Assembly: GCA_945870785.1 (NCBI GenBank)
Contig: CAMBTK010000005.1
Span: 1 to 56,942, forward strand
Length of the DNA: 56,942 nt
Reading direction: 5' to 3'
Source of the DNA: Sulfurimonas crateris
GTDB lineage: Bacteria > Campylobacterota > Campylobacteria > Campylobacterales > Sulfurimonadaceae
In this document: positions 43,482 to 52,737 of the stretch, piece by piece
Position numbering within the stretch: the first letter of the stretch is position 1
Layout of the letters: the number at the start of each line of letters is the position of its first letter
The notes under the pieces: generated by a model
Told to the model about the DNA's origin: nothing
The model's database searches: none
The model's input: only the letters and a program-made list of their open reading frames with translations
Position numbers and translations under genes: made by a program

Positions 43482-43991
43482 ATGAAAAAATTATTGCCAT
43501 TTATATTTCTTGCTCTTTTTGTTGGCACTCTTGTTCTGGTTTTTCTGTTTCTTGCAACTTCTAAAAAAATGATTGTTGTTCAAGAGGGAAATATGGCTCA
43601 ACTACCTATTGAGATGAGTGCAGGGCTTTATCAGGATAGTGATTGTGGCATGGTGATAGATAACTTAAGAGATGCCTCGCAACTGATATCAAAAGATGGC
43701 AAAAGCTGGTTTTTTCATGATCATGGCGGATTTGTTAAATGGCTAGAAGATAAAAATCTTGGAAATGATATTAAAATCTGGGTAATGAGTAGAGATACAA
43801 AGAGATTTATTGATGCTAGAGGCGCATTTTATTCACTTACAGATGAAACTGCTATGGGTTATGGTTTTGGAGCTTATGAGAATGACGCAGAGGGGCTTGT
43901 TACTTTTGATATAATGCGTCTTAGAATGTTAAGAGGAGAGACGCTGCGCAATCCATTAATCAGGAAAAAACTTTTAAATAAAGAGAACTAG
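43482..43991 (+). CDS. NosL-like copper-binding membrane-anchored protein
   Basis: The protein has 169 residues: an N-terminal membrane anchor (about 3-26, no lipobox) and a periplasmic domain with DCGMVID (Cys55, Met57), WFFHDHGG (His79, His81) and ETAMGYGF (Met125). The CGM and MG motifs are those of NosL, the copper chaperone linked to nitrous oxide reductase. The next gene, two bases on, encodes a TauE/SafE-type protein with paired cysteines. The pair may carry copper to a respiratory enzyme. The assignment is by motif; overall similarity to NosL is modest. Confidence 0.6.
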   Translation: MKKLLPFIFLALFVGTLVLVFLFLATSKKMIVVQEGNMAQLPIEMSAGLYQDSDCGMVIDNLRDASQLISKDGKSWFFHDHGGFVKWLEDKNLGNDIKIWVMSRDTKRFIDARGAFYSLTDETAMGYGFGAYENDAEGLVTFDIMRLRMLRGETLRNPLIRKKLLNKEN

Positions 43992-43993
43992 AT

Positions 43994-44707
43994 TTGGAAA
44001 CAGTAAACATAATAACTATCATGACCATAGCTTTTTTGGGCTCTTTTGGGCACTGTATAGGGATGTGTGGAGGCATAGTTTTAGCATATTCATCCATAAA
44101 AATTGAACCAAGCAGTTCAAAAGTTTCACAAAGTGTTGCTCATCTTCTTTACTCTTTAGGACGTGTATTTACATACTCAACTCTTGGCGCTATATTTGGG
44201 GCTTTAGGTGGAGTAGTTACTTTTAGTAATAGTGCAAATGGAGTACTTCTTGTAGTTGCTGGGGTTGCTATGGTTCTTGCAGGTCTTTCTTTGATGGGTA
44301 AAATAAAGTTCTTAACACTTATCGAGCACTCTTTTTCATCTTCTTCTGTGTATAAAGATACTTTTAAGAAGGTTCTTAACTCAAAATCAAACTTTAGTTT
44401 TTTTACGCTTGGCATGTTAAATGGCCTTATGCCATGTGGATTCGTCTATTTTTTTGCGATAACAGCGGCAAGTACAGCTAGCCCACTCTATGGTGCATTT
44501 GTAATGATGATATTTGGGCTAAGTACAATTCCAGCTATGTTTGGACTTGGTTTTTTAGCATCTCTATCAAGGGCTACAAACCTCAGAAATATGATGGTAA
44601 GCCTCTCATCTTTTGCAGTAGTTATATATGGGGTATATACAATTTACAACGGTTATGACTATTTTGCAAGAGCCGAAAAAACACTTAGCGAGTGTCATAG
44701 CAAATAA
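43994..44707 (+). CDS. TauE/SafE (DsbD_2-like) membrane protein, putative metal handling
   Basis: The protein has 237 residues and about six helices. It carries the subgroup motifs GHCIGMCGG (residues 19-27) and LNGLMPCGFVYFF. This subgroup is often found beside cbb3 oxidase assembly or copper genes rather than acting in sulfite export. The start is TTG at 43994, two bases after the NosL-like stop, indicating one operon. The transported substrate is unproven; copper is inferred from the cysteine/methionine motifs and the neighbour. Confidence 0.75.
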   Translation: METVNIITIMTIAFLGSFGHCIGMCGGIVLAYSSIKIEPSSSKVSQSVAHLLYSLGRVFTYSTLGAIFGALGGVVTFSNSANGVLLVVAGVAMVLAGLSLMGKIKFLTLIEHSFSSSSVYKDTFKKVLNSKSNFSFFTLGMLNGLMPCGFVYFFAITAASTASPLYGAFVMMIFGLSTIPAMFGLGFLASLSRATNLRNMMVSLSSFAVVIYGVYTIYNGYDYFARAEKTLSECHSK

Positions 44708-44722
44708 TTTTAATAGATAACT

Positions 44723-44731
44723 TGCTATAAT
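44723..44731 (+). promoter_or_regulatory. Extended -10 (TGCTATAAT) upstream of the HDOD-polA operon
   Basis: A perfect TGnTATAAT lies 23 bases before the TTG start at 44755, and AGAGGTG follows as ribosome site. Spacing predicts a transcript starting near 44738 with a short leader. Confidence 0.55.
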
Positions 44732-44754
44732 AATTTAAAAAAAGAGGTGCAAAT

Positions 44755-45564
44755 TTGAAAAGCTCTATTATAGATAATATTAAAGCACTCCCTCCGCTCT
44801 CATCAACAATTATCAAGATAAACCAGATATATGCCAATGAGAACTCTACGGTAAAAGATATGGCAAATGTGATAGAGCAAGGTCCGATGATAATCGCAAA
44901 TATCTTAAAAATTGCAAACTCTCCTCTTTATGGTTTTGGTCGTGAGATAAAAAATGCTTCACAAGCAGTGAGCCTTTTTGGAATGAGTATGACACGTTCT
45001 ATTGCAATTGGAAACTCTATAAAAAAACTTCTAAATGTAGATATGCAGCCATATAATGTAACATCAGATGAGTTTGCGCATGTCTCTTCACTCCAAGCTG
45101 CTTTAATCCTTAATTGGTATAAAAAAATTGATAAGCAAAAGGCTGAAAAGCTCTATTTAGCGGCATTTTTGCAAGAGACAGGAAAGATACTAATTGCAAG
45201 TGAAGTTATTCAAAATGATGAAGCGATAAGCTTTGCAAGTGAAGTAGAAAACTCAAATAGCCTAGCAGCGGTTGAGAGAGCTTATGTAAATGCAAGTTGC
45301 GGAGAAGTAACTGCCCTTGTCTTTAAACATTGGGGATTTGATAGCGACTTTATAGAGATGATAAAATACTCAGATGCTCCTTCTGGTGCACAAGATGAGA
45401 TTAAAGAGTTTGCTATGGCATTAAATATTGTAAAGACAATTATTCCTATAAATAGACCTTTTTCAGAGATGGCTATAAATTTTGGACTCAAAATAGCTCT
45501 TGATGCAGGATATAAAGTTGAACTATTGGAAGAGTCTATAAGCAGTATGACGCAGTCACTTTAA
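44755..45564 (+). CDS. HDOD-domain signalling protein
   Basis: The protein has 269 residues, nearly all an HDOD domain. The motif LPPLSSTIIKINQI opens it; SPLYGFGREIKNASQAVSLF and the AAFLQETGKILIA segment follow. The HD metal residues are replaced, as in most HDOD proteins, so it is probably a binding or regulatory protein and not a phosphodiesterase. TTG start. It is separated from polA by one base and co-transcribed with polA and a two-component pair. Confidence 0.85.
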   Translation: MKSSIIDNIKALPPLSSTIIKINQIYANENSTVKDMANVIEQGPMIIANILKIANSPLYGFGREIKNASQAVSLFGMSMTRSIAIGNSIKKLLNVDMQPYNVTSDEFAHVSSLQAALILNWYKKIDKQKAEKLYLAAFLQETGKILIASEVIQNDEAISFASEVENSNSLAAVERAYVNASCGEVTALVFKHWGFDSDFIEMIKYSDAPSGAQDEIKEFAMALNIVKTIIPINRPFSEMAINFGLKIALDAGYKVELLEESISSMTQSL

Positions 45565-45565
45565 A

Positions 45566-48286
45566 ATGAGCAAAACAGTAACCGTAATAGATACATTTGG
45601 CTTTTTTTTCCGCAGTTTTTATGCTCTGCCACAGCATCTAAAAAACGCTCAAGGCTTTCCTACTGGACTTTTAACTGGTTTTATAAACTTTATCTCAACT
45701 CTTCAAAAACAGCATGACAGTGATTATATTGTTTTTGCTATAGATACTAAGGGTGATAGCTTTAGAAAAGAGATAGACACAAACTATAAAGCAAACAGAC
45801 AAGCACCACCGATAGAGCTTACTATGCAACTCCCAATTGCTATTGAGTGGATAGACAAAATGGGCTATAAAACACTTGGTTGTAACGGATATGAAGCAGA
45901 TGATATTATAGCTACAGTGGTACACTTTGCAAAAGAGATGAACTACAATGTTAGAGTAGTGTCACATGATAAAGACCTTTTTCAACTTATTGATGATGGA
46001 AAAGTTGTTTTAGTTGATGCTATAAAAAAACAGGTTATGGATGAAGATGGCTGCCTTAAGAAGTATGGAATATCTCCAAAACAGTTTATAGATTATCAAT
46101 CCATTCTTGGCGACTCTGCTGATAATATCCCTGGTGTTAAGGGCATAGGCAAGGTTGGTGCAGAAAAACTGCTAGTAGAGTATCAGAGCCTTGACAATAT
46201 CTATGCAAATATTGAGGATGTAAAACCGCTTGGAATTCAAAAAAAACTTTTAGAGTCTAAAGAACAGGCATATATGTCTAAAAAGCTTGTAACGCTTAGT
46301 TGTAGTGTTTTTGAGAGTTTTGATTTTGAAGAGTACAAAATGGATATAGAAAATCCTTTTTTAAATATATATGACGAGCTTGTAAAGTATGAACAAAATG
46401 CAGTTCTAAGAACTCTTGCTGCTAAAAATATGGTTACTCAGCAGACTCATCAAGAAGCTCTGAAAAAAGTAGAAGCAGAGATTTGGACTAATAAAAAGAT
46501 AGATTTTAAAGCAACCCTAATAGATGATGCCAAAGAACTTAAAAGAGTTTTATCAACACTAAAAGAGGATACGATAGTAGCTTTTGACACAGAGACAACA
46601 GGGCTTGATTATGAAAATGACTCTCTTGTTGGATTTAGTTTTTGTTTTAATGAAGATGAGGCTTATTATGTTCCAATAGCGCATTTTTATCTTGGAGTTG
46701 GAGAGCAAGTCTCACACGAAGAGGCAAAAATTGCCATTAAAAAGATATTTAACTCCCGCGTAGTAGGGCATAATATAAAGTTTGACCTACATTTTGTAAC
46801 AAGATTTTTAGGTGAAGTCGAGCTTGATATATTTGCTGACTCTATGATTTTAGCTTGGCTTATAAACCCTGAGAGCGCGCTCTCTCTTGATAAACTCTCA
46901 GAAAAACTCTTAGAGCATAAGATGATTGCATTTAAAGATAGTGTAAAAAAAGGTGAGACATTTGCAAGTGTCGCACTTGAAGATGCATGTGATTATGCAG
47001 CAGAAGATGCTTATATAACACTAAGACTTTACTATCTTTTCTTAGAGATGTTAAGAGATCAGGGGGCGGAGCATCTTATAGAAGAGGCAAGGGCTGTTGA
47101 ATTTCCTTTTATCAAAACGCTCCTTAAGATGGAGACGTATGGCATAGAGGTTAATAGTTCATTTTTGGAGCAGTTTTTAGTTGAAGTAAAAGAGTCTTTG
47201 AGTGAGCTAACAAAGAAGATTTATGAACTCGCTTCTATGGAGTTTAATATTAACTCAACACAACAGCTAGGCGGTGTACTTTTTGATAAGCTAGGGCTTA
47301 GTGCCTCAAAAAAGACGAAAACAGGATACTCGACCGATGAGAAGGTTTTAAACTCTCTGCTAGATGAACATGAGATTATCCCATATCTTTTAGAGTATAG
47401 AGAAGTTTACAAACTTTACTCAACATATATAGAACCGCTTCTAAAGCTTAGTAAAGAAGATAAACAGAGTCGTATTCACACCTCTTTTGTTCAAACTGGA
47501 ACTACAACAGGAAGACTGAGCTCAAAAAACCCAAATCTTCAAAATATACCGACTAGAACAGCTCTTGGTACAAAGATAAGAGAGGCGTTTGTAGCACCAA
47601 AGGGTAAAAAACTCATAGGTATTGACTACTCACAAATTGAGCTTAGACTTCTAGCACACTTTACTAAAGACAGAGTTCTTGTTGATGCATTTATGCAAGA
47701 TAAAGATATACACATGCAAACAGCGATTGCACTTTTTGGCGAAGAAGAAGCACCACTTAAAAGAAATGTGGCTAAAACGGTTAACTTTGGGCTTTTATAT
47801 GGAATGGGACAAAAAAAACTCTCTGAAACTCTTAAGATAACGACAACAGAAGCTAAAGAGATTATAGAGAGATATTTTAACAGCTTTCCTAGTGTTAAGT
47901 CATATTTTCGCTCTATTGTAGATTTTTCAAAAGAGAGGGGATATGTTGAGACACTTCTTGGCAGACGCAGATATTTTGACTATGAAAATGCTGCACCTAT
48001 GTTTAGAGCAGCCTACGAGAGAGAGTCAGTAAATAGTATATTTCAAGGAAGTGCAAGTGACCTTATCAAACTAAGTATGAATAAAATTGATAAAGTTATA
48101 GAAGATGAGCGCCTAAACGCAAAAATGCTTCTACAAATTCACGATGAGCTCATATTTGAGGTAGATGCTTCTGAGGCAGAAGCTTTAGGCGAGAGATTTA
48201 AAAACATAATGCAAAATATAATGCAACTAAATGTTCCACTAAAAGCCAGTATGAATATTGGGGATAAGTGGAGCGAGTTAAAGTAG
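45566..48286 (+). CDS. polA: DNA polymerase I
   Basis: The protein has 906 residues with three domains. The 5' nuclease (1-290) has GYEADDIIATV, VSHDKDLFQLI and SADNIPGVKGIG. The 3'-5' exonuclease (about 315-500) has an intact AFDTETTGL motif and the aspartates in DAYITLRLYY, so proofreading should work. The Pol A domain (about 530-906) has TTGRLSSKNPNLQNIP, IDYSQIELR, RNVAKTVNFGLLYGM and QIHDELIFE. It fills gaps in repair and removes primers. One base after the HDOD gene. Confidence 0.97.
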   Translation: MSKTVTVIDTFGFFFRSFYALPQHLKNAQGFPTGLLTGFINFISTLQKQHDSDYIVFAIDTKGDSFRKEIDTNYKANRQAPPIELTMQLPIAIEWIDKMGYKTLGCNGYEADDIIATVVHFAKEMNYNVRVVSHDKDLFQLIDDGKVVLVDAIKKQVMDEDGCLKKYGISPKQFIDYQSILGDSADNIPGVKGIGKVGAEKLLVEYQSLDNIYANIEDVKPLGIQKKLLESKEQAYMSKKLVTLSCSVFESFDFEEYKMDIENPFLNIYDELVKYEQNAVLRTLAAKNMVTQQTHQEALKKVEAEIWTNKKIDFKATLIDDAKELKRVLSTLKEDTIVAFDTETTGLDYENDSLVGFSFCFNEDEAYYVPIAHFYLGVGEQVSHEEAKIAIKKIFNSRVVGHNIKFDLHFVTRFLGEVELDIFADSMILAWLINPESALSLDKLSEKLLEHKMIAFKDSVKKGETFASVALEDACDYAAEDAYITLRLYYLFLEMLRDQGAEHLIEEARAVEFPFIKTLLKMETYGIEVNSSFLEQFLVEVKESLSELTKKIYELASMEFNINSTQQLGGVLFDKLGLSASKKTKTGYSTDEKVLNSLLDEHEIIPYLLEYREVYKLYSTYIEPLLKLSKEDKQSRIHTSFVQTGTTTGRLSSKNPNLQNIPTRTALGTKIREAFVAPKGKKLIGIDYSQIELRLLAHFTKDRVLVDAFMQDKDIHMQTAIALFGEEEAPLKRNVAKTVNFGLLYGMGQKKLSETLKITTTEAKEIIERYFNSFPSVKSYFRSIVDFSKERGYVETLLGRRRYFDYENAAPMFRAAYERESVNSIFQGSASDLIKLSMNKIDKVIEDERLNAKMLLQIHDELIFEVDASEAEALGERFKNIMQNIMQLNVPLKASMNIGDKWSELK

Positions 48287-48292
48287 CGTGAT

Positions 48293-49492
48293 ATGCTAAA
48301 GCAGTACAAAGAGGCTATTGAAAATAACAATATCATCTCAAAGACAGACGTTAATGGCATTATTACTTTTGTAAATAGTGAGTTTTGTAAAATAAGCGGA
48401 TATACAAAAGAGGAACTTTTAGGAAGAAATCACAATATTGTTCGTCATCCTGAAGTGCCAAGTGAGAAGTTTGAACTTCTTTGGCAGAGCATATCTAAGA
48501 AGCATGTATATAAAGATACTGTAAAAAATTTGGCAAAAGATGGCTCTACTTTTTATGTAAATACTACAATTATTCCAATTCTTGATGAAAAAGAAAATAT
48601 AGCAGAGTATATAGCAATAAGGTATGACGTAACAAAAGAGGTCCTTCTAAGAGAGGAACTTCTTAAAAAAGAAGCAGAGTATGAAGAGCTAAATAGAAAT
48701 CTTGAGAAGAGAGTTGCAGAGCAGACAAAAGAGTTAAAAGAGTTAAATCAGACACTTGAAGAGCGCGTACGTGATGAGATAGAAAAAAATGAAGAGAAGC
48801 AACGTGTTATGTTTTGGCAATCTCGTCATGCAAGTCTAGGGCAGATGCTAGCAAACATAGCTCATCAATGGAGACAACCTCTCACTGAGCTCTCTTTGGC
48901 GATGTTTAACATTAAAAAAGCTATGCAAAATGAGAATAGCGCAGACGCCTCAAAGTTTTATGATGAGAGTAAGCATATTATAAAAAATATGTCTCAAACT
49001 ATTGATGATTTTACAAACTTTTTCTCACCAGATAAAGAGCGACACTATTTCAATATTAGCGATAGTATAGAAGAGGCAGTTGCGCTTTTGGAAAATATAA
49101 TGAATGAGCAGATGATAAGTCTAAAAAAAGAGTTTCAAGACATAGAAGTACTTGGTATCTCAAATGAGCTAACGCAGGTGATAATTAACCTTATAAACAA
49201 CTCTAAAGACGCTTTTGTACATAATAGTATTCTTCTTAGAGAGATCTCTATTCGTGTAAAAAAAGAGAGTGGTTTTGCTCTTATAGAGTTTGTTGATAAT
49301 GCAGGTGGAATATCAAAAGAAAATATAGAAAAAATCTTTGAGCCATACTTCACAACCAAACATAAAAGCCGTGGAACAGGGCTTGGTCTGTTTATGTCAA
49401 GGATGATTTGTGAGCAAGGCCTTGGTGCTACGCTTGACGTTGTAAGTAAAAAAAAGACAACAACATTTAGTATAAAAATTCCATTGGATTAG
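48293..49492 (+). CDS. PAS-domain sensor histidine kinase
   Basis: Cytoplasmic kinase of 399 residues. The N-terminal PAS domain (about 10-115) has SGYTKEELLGRNHNIVRHPE, the Aer-type signature, so a flavin-based redox or oxygen sense is possible. A coiled coil (118-172) follows, then a histidine box with His191 in AHQWRQPLTELS, and the ATPase domain with NLINNSKDAF and GTGLGLFMSRM. No membrane helix. It lies six bases after polA and one base before its response regulator. Confidence 0.92.
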   Translation: MLKQYKEAIENNNIISKTDVNGIITFVNSEFCKISGYTKEELLGRNHNIVRHPEVPSEKFELLWQSISKKHVYKDTVKNLAKDGSTFYVNTTIIPILDEKENIAEYIAIRYDVTKEVLLREELLKKEAEYEELNRNLEKRVAEQTKELKELNQTLEERVRDEIEKNEEKQRVMFWQSRHASLGQMLANIAHQWRQPLTELSLAMFNIKKAMQNENSADASKFYDESKHIIKNMSQTIDDFTNFFSPDKERHYFNISDSIEEAVALLENIMNEQMISLKKEFQDIEVLGISNELTQVIINLINNSKDAFVHNSILLREISIRVKKESGFALIEFVDNAGGISKENIEKIFEPYFTTKHKSRGTGLGLFMSRMICEQGLGATLDVVSKKKTTTFSIKIPLD

Positions 49493-49493
49493 T

Positions 49494-50171
49494 ATGAAAA
49501 ATAGAGTATTAAAAGATTTAAAAATTATTCTTGTTGAAGATGAAGAAAATCTTGCACGTCTTCTTAAAGAGGCGATAGGAGATAATTTTCATAGTTTTAC
49601 TATTGCAAAAGACGGTGTTGAGGGGATAGAGCTTTTTAAAAAGATAAGACCTGATATTGTCATCACTGACATTATGATGCCTCGTCTTGATGGGCTTGAG
49701 ATGGCAAAAGAGCTCAAGCGTATCAACCCAAATACACCAATAATTATACTAAGTGCTTTTAGTGAAAAAGAGAAACTCTTTGGGGCAATAGATGTTGGAG
49801 TAACAAAGTATTTTCTAAAACCTTTTGATGCAGAGGAACTTTTGGAATATATAAGCAGTATAACTTCAAAGATACAAAATAAGATAGTAAAGCTCAGTGA
49901 TTGCTATGTTTTTAACAAAAATACAAACTCTCTTTATAAAAATGAGAAGTATATAGCTCTTGCAAAAAACGATATAAAATTTTTAACTCTTTTGTTAGAT
50001 TCTAAAGATAGAACAGTTGATGATATATCCATAAAAGAAGCTCTTTGGGGAGCGGATGCAAGTGATGAGAGGCTTAGAACGTTTATCAAACGCTTTAGAG
50101 AAAAGACCTCTAAAGTGCTTATCAAAAATATAAAAGGTTTTGGGTATCAACTTCTTCTTAGCGAAAGTTAA
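49494..50171 (+). CDS. OmpR-type response regulator
   Basis: The protein has 225 residues. The receiver (1-122) has the acidic pair in LVEDEEN, phospho-acceptor Asp59 in IVITDIMMPRLDGLEM and Lys in YFLKPFD. A C-terminal winged helix (about 140-222) ends LIKNIKGFGYQLL, typical of Trans_Reg_C. It is the cognate partner of the PAS kinase. Its targets are unknown. It overlaps the convergent reductase gene by 14 bases. Confidence 0.92.
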   Translation: MKNRVLKDLKIILVEDEENLARLLKEAIGDNFHSFTIAKDGVEGIELFKKIRPDIVITDIMMPRLDGLEMAKELKRINPNTPIIILSAFSEKEKLFGAIDVGVTKYFLKPFDAEELLEYISSITSKIQNKIVKLSDCYVFNKNTNSLYKNEKYIALAKNDIKFLTLLLDSKDRTVDDISIKEALWGADASDERLRTFIKRFREKTSKVLIKNIKGFGYQLLLSES

Positions 50172-51861
50172 CCCTGTCTATTTTAGGTTTATAGTGCGGG
50201 TCTTCGCCCTCGATAGTCCATAATTTTTTAGAGAGATAACTTATAGCATCGTGAAAATTTTCATCTACATGCTCCCAAAAATCAAGCTCACCAAACTCTT
50301 TTTTTAGTAGATTTTTTTCATACTCATACGTTGTTGTAGTCTCTTGGCTCAGAAGTTCTATGGTTTTATTTGTCTCTAAATTTGCTAAAAACCATAAAGA
50401 TACAAACTCTTCAGAGTAGTTGCTTAGTGTTTTTGTAGCATACTCTTCAAAATCACTATATCCGCTAAGTTCAAAAAACTTAATAGCTAAAGAGACAACG
50501 CTATTTAGGTGCATAAAAGGAACCATTGAAAAGAGTTGTCGCCCAGTTGAAGTTCCATTGGAGTGACTAGCACCTATAAAAATTCTAGCCCCTCCGTCTG
50601 TATCCCCAAAGTTATTTGTTTTTAGCCCTATTAGCCCGATGTCTGTGTGTCTATGTCTTCCACATCCCTTAGCGCAACCAGAAAAGCCAACTTGAATACT
50701 GTGCTCATTTATCTTATCTAGTGGTAGATATGAAGTTTCATCTTTGATGCTCCAAACAGCATAGGGGCAAAGGTTTCCAGCACATGCAACGATTGTGTTG
50801 CTTAGTGCTTGAGATTTTAATGTAGTTGATGGCTCATTTAGTCCTATGAGATAGATGTTTTGATCCATTCCAAGACGAATTTCAAGAGAGTTTTTTGTAG
50901 CGTATGAAGCTATATTTTTTATCTCATCTGTTGTTAGTCTTGAAAAATCTGTCTGATAACAAAAACCATACTTCCCATCTTTTAGTTTGTGAAACTCTCC
51001 AAACTTTGTTTTTTCTAATATTAACTCGCCCTCAGTTTGAAAATCACTTTTATACTCTTGTTGGATAAAAGCCTTAAGTGCGTCCATACCAATCTCTTCA
51101 ATCATATGAAAGATTCTAGTTTTTGCTCTTGAAGAGCGAGAGCCATGAATATAAAATGCTTCAATAAATGCTTTGAAAAAATCAAAAACTTCTGTTTCAA
51201 GTAAAAATATATCCGTACTTAGAGCTACTTCTGTATTTTTGCCACCCATATAAACATTAAATCCAAAAACACCATCTTTTTTCGCAAGTGCAAAGTATAA
51301 ATCATTTGCAAAAAATGAGCTTACATTTGAACGATTGCCTGAAATTCCAATTGAGATACGACGAGGTAACATTCCAACATAACGCGGATTTTCTATAATA
51401 TAGTCATGCATAGCCATAACTATAGGATATGTTTCTATCTCAGATGAGCTCCCACAGCCATCATATGCGTCTGTAATGATATTTCTAACGTTATCACCAA
51501 AGCTTTGCCATGTAGATACGCCAAGAGCATTTATACGCTTGTGTATCTCTAAAACGTTATCTGCTTCTACGTTATGGAGCTGAATACCGCTTCTTGCAGT
51601 CAAGATGATAGTTAGATTATACTCATCAACAATATCTGCAATTTTTTGGAAATTCTCAGCACTAATTTTTCCACCAGGAATGCGGATGCGTATAGTGAAC
51701 TCATCTTCTAAAAAATTTGTGTTGAATATTCCAAAGTCTTGAAGATAAAATCTATCTGCTTCATTTAGGCTTTCAAAATCAATGTTTTCAAAATCTTTGT
51801 AATAATCTATCGGTTTTAATTGAGCTTTATATCGCTCTCTTTTATTGAGTTTATTTTCCAT
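50158..51861 (-). CDS. Siroheme [4Fe-4S] nitrite/sulfite reductase
   Basis: Six-electron assimilatory-type reductase of 567 residues for sulfite or nitrite. It has the duplicated ferredoxin-like and siroheme domains; the N-terminal half has FTIRIRIPGGKIS, TARSGIQLHNV and DNVRNIITDAYDG. Cluster ligands are Cys360, Cys365, Cys396 and Cys400 (CAGNLC and GCAKGC). The first pair has four residues between the cysteines, where five is usual. No flavoprotein partner is adjacent, so ferredoxin is the likely donor. The substrate cannot be decided from sequence. Confidence 0.88.
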   Translation of the reverse strand: MENKLNKRERYKAQLKPIDYYKDFENIDFESLNEADRFYLQDFGIFNTNFLEDEFTIRIRIPGGKISAENFQKIADIVDEYNLTIILTARSGIQLHNVEADNVLEIHKRINALGVSTWQSFGDNVRNIITDAYDGCGSSSEIETYPIVMAMHDYIIENPRYVGMLPRRISIGISGNRSNVSSFFANDLYFALAKKDGVFGFNVYMGGKNTEVALSTDIFLLETEVFDFFKAFIEAFYIHGSRSSRAKTRIFHMIEEIGMDALKAFIQQEYKSDFQTEGELILEKTKFGEFHKLKDGKYGFCYQTDFSRLTTDEIKNIASYATKNSLEIRLGMDQNIYLIGLNEPSTTLKSQALSNTIVACAGNLCPYAVWSIKDETSYLPLDKINEHSIQVGFSGCAKGCGRHRHTDIGLIGLKTNNFGDTDGGARIFIGASHSNGTSTGRQLFSMVPFMHLNSVVSLAIKFFELSGYSDFEEYATKTLSNYSEEFVSLWFLANLETNKTIELLSQETTTTYEYEKNLLKKEFGELDFWEHVDENFHDAISYLSKKLWTIEGEDPHYKPKIDRVNFR

Positions 51862-51906
51862 AGCTATATTCTATCAAATAATTAAAATAAACCCTATTGA
51901 TATATG

Positions 51907-52608
51907 TCATCTAAAAACAATTTTCAGGTCACTTTTGAGAAGAGATTTGTCAAATAGATATTTTGGGCTTTTTAAATCTCCTATATTTGACTCTGTCTCT
52001 ACAAACTCTTGAATATAGTACTCTTTTGAATATCCACGCATAAGCAAATCATCAATAATTTCGTTTATATCACTCTCACATAGTAAATCACTATGTAGCG
52101 TTGTTCTAGCCTCAAAATCTATTTTTTTCTCTATCAAAAAATCAAGAGTTTTGCTAAATTCATCAAATTTATTTGAGTGAGTAATTTGAGTAAATTTTGA
52201 CACAGGAGCTTTATAATCAAGCGCTATATAATCTAAAAGATTAAGTTCGATGAGTTCTTTTACATGTAAGAAGTTTGTTCCGTTTGTATCGAGTTTTATT
52301 TTAAATCCAAGTTCTTTTATCTTGAGGCAAAATGGAACCAAATCATAAGAAGTTGCTTCGCCACCAGATAAAACAACTGCTTCAAGCAGATTTACTCTAG
52401 TTTTTAAAAAATTTAGGATGTCGTTATAGCTGTACTTGCCATCTTTGGCAAAAACTATATCTTTGTTGTAGCAGTAGTCACATCTCATATTGCACCCACT
52501 AAACCACACTATGCAAGATAGGTGGTCAGGGTAATCTAAGTGGGTGAATGACGTTAAGTCATATATTACACTAGCACTCAGTGAATTGTTTTCTCTGTTT
52601 GTGCTCAC
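51907..52608 (-). CDS. nrdG: Anaerobic ribonucleoside-triphosphate reductase activase NrdG
   Basis: Radical-SAM enzyme of 233 residues that generates the glycyl radical of the class III reductase. The CxxxCxxC cluster motif is Cys39-Cys43-Cys46 (CNMRCDYC), followed by the SAM-binding SGGEAT and a TNGT strand. The GTG start (52606-52608) has AGGAA eight bases upstream. Its first 38 bases overlap the 3' end of the small glycyl-radical ORF in another frame, so the two products are probably made in step. The substrate glycine in this locus seems to lie on that small protein. Confidence 0.93.
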   Translation of the reverse strand: MSTNRENNSLSASVIYDLTSFTHLDYPDHLSCIVWFSGCNMRCDYCYNKDIVFAKDGKYSYNDILNFLKTRVNLLEAVVLSGGEATSYDLVPFCLKIKELGFKIKLDTNGTNFLHVKELIELNLLDYIALDYKAPVSKFTQITHSNKFDEFSKTLDFLIEKKIDFEARTTLHSDLLCESDINEIIDDLLMRGYSKEYYIQEFVETESNIGDLKSPKYLFDKSLLKSDLKIVFR

Positions 52609-52723
52609 CAGTTTTTCCTACGTTAAAACTCTCTACGGGTCTGTGATAACCCATAACTCTTGTGTACACAGTACACTTTTGTCTTTTTTCATTCAACATA
52701 GCTAAAGCTTCATTTTTGCTCAT
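52571..52723 (-). CDS. Separate 50-residue glycyl-radical subunit of anaerobic ribonucleotide reductase
   Basis: A small ORF between nrdD and nrdG: ATG at 52721-52723, stop TAG at 52571-52573. Residues 18-46 read TVYTRVMGYHRPVESFN and then GKTGEHKQR, matching the extreme C-terminus of ordinary class III reductases, where the RVxGY glycine carries the radical. Gly25 would be that residue. A strong AAGGAGGTGG ribosome site lies just before the ATG, 14 bases after the nrdD stop. The frame differs from nrdD, so simple readthrough cannot fuse them. The small protein has cysteines at 17 and 50. The role is inferred from motif and place; YfiD/GrcA is the precedent for a free glycyl-radical subunit, with pyruvate formate-lyase. 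Confidence 0.85.
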   Translation of the reverse strand: MSKNEALAMLNEKRQKCTVYTRVMGYHRPVESFNVGKTGEHKQRKQFTEC

Positions 52724-52737
52724 TTTCCACCTCCTTT

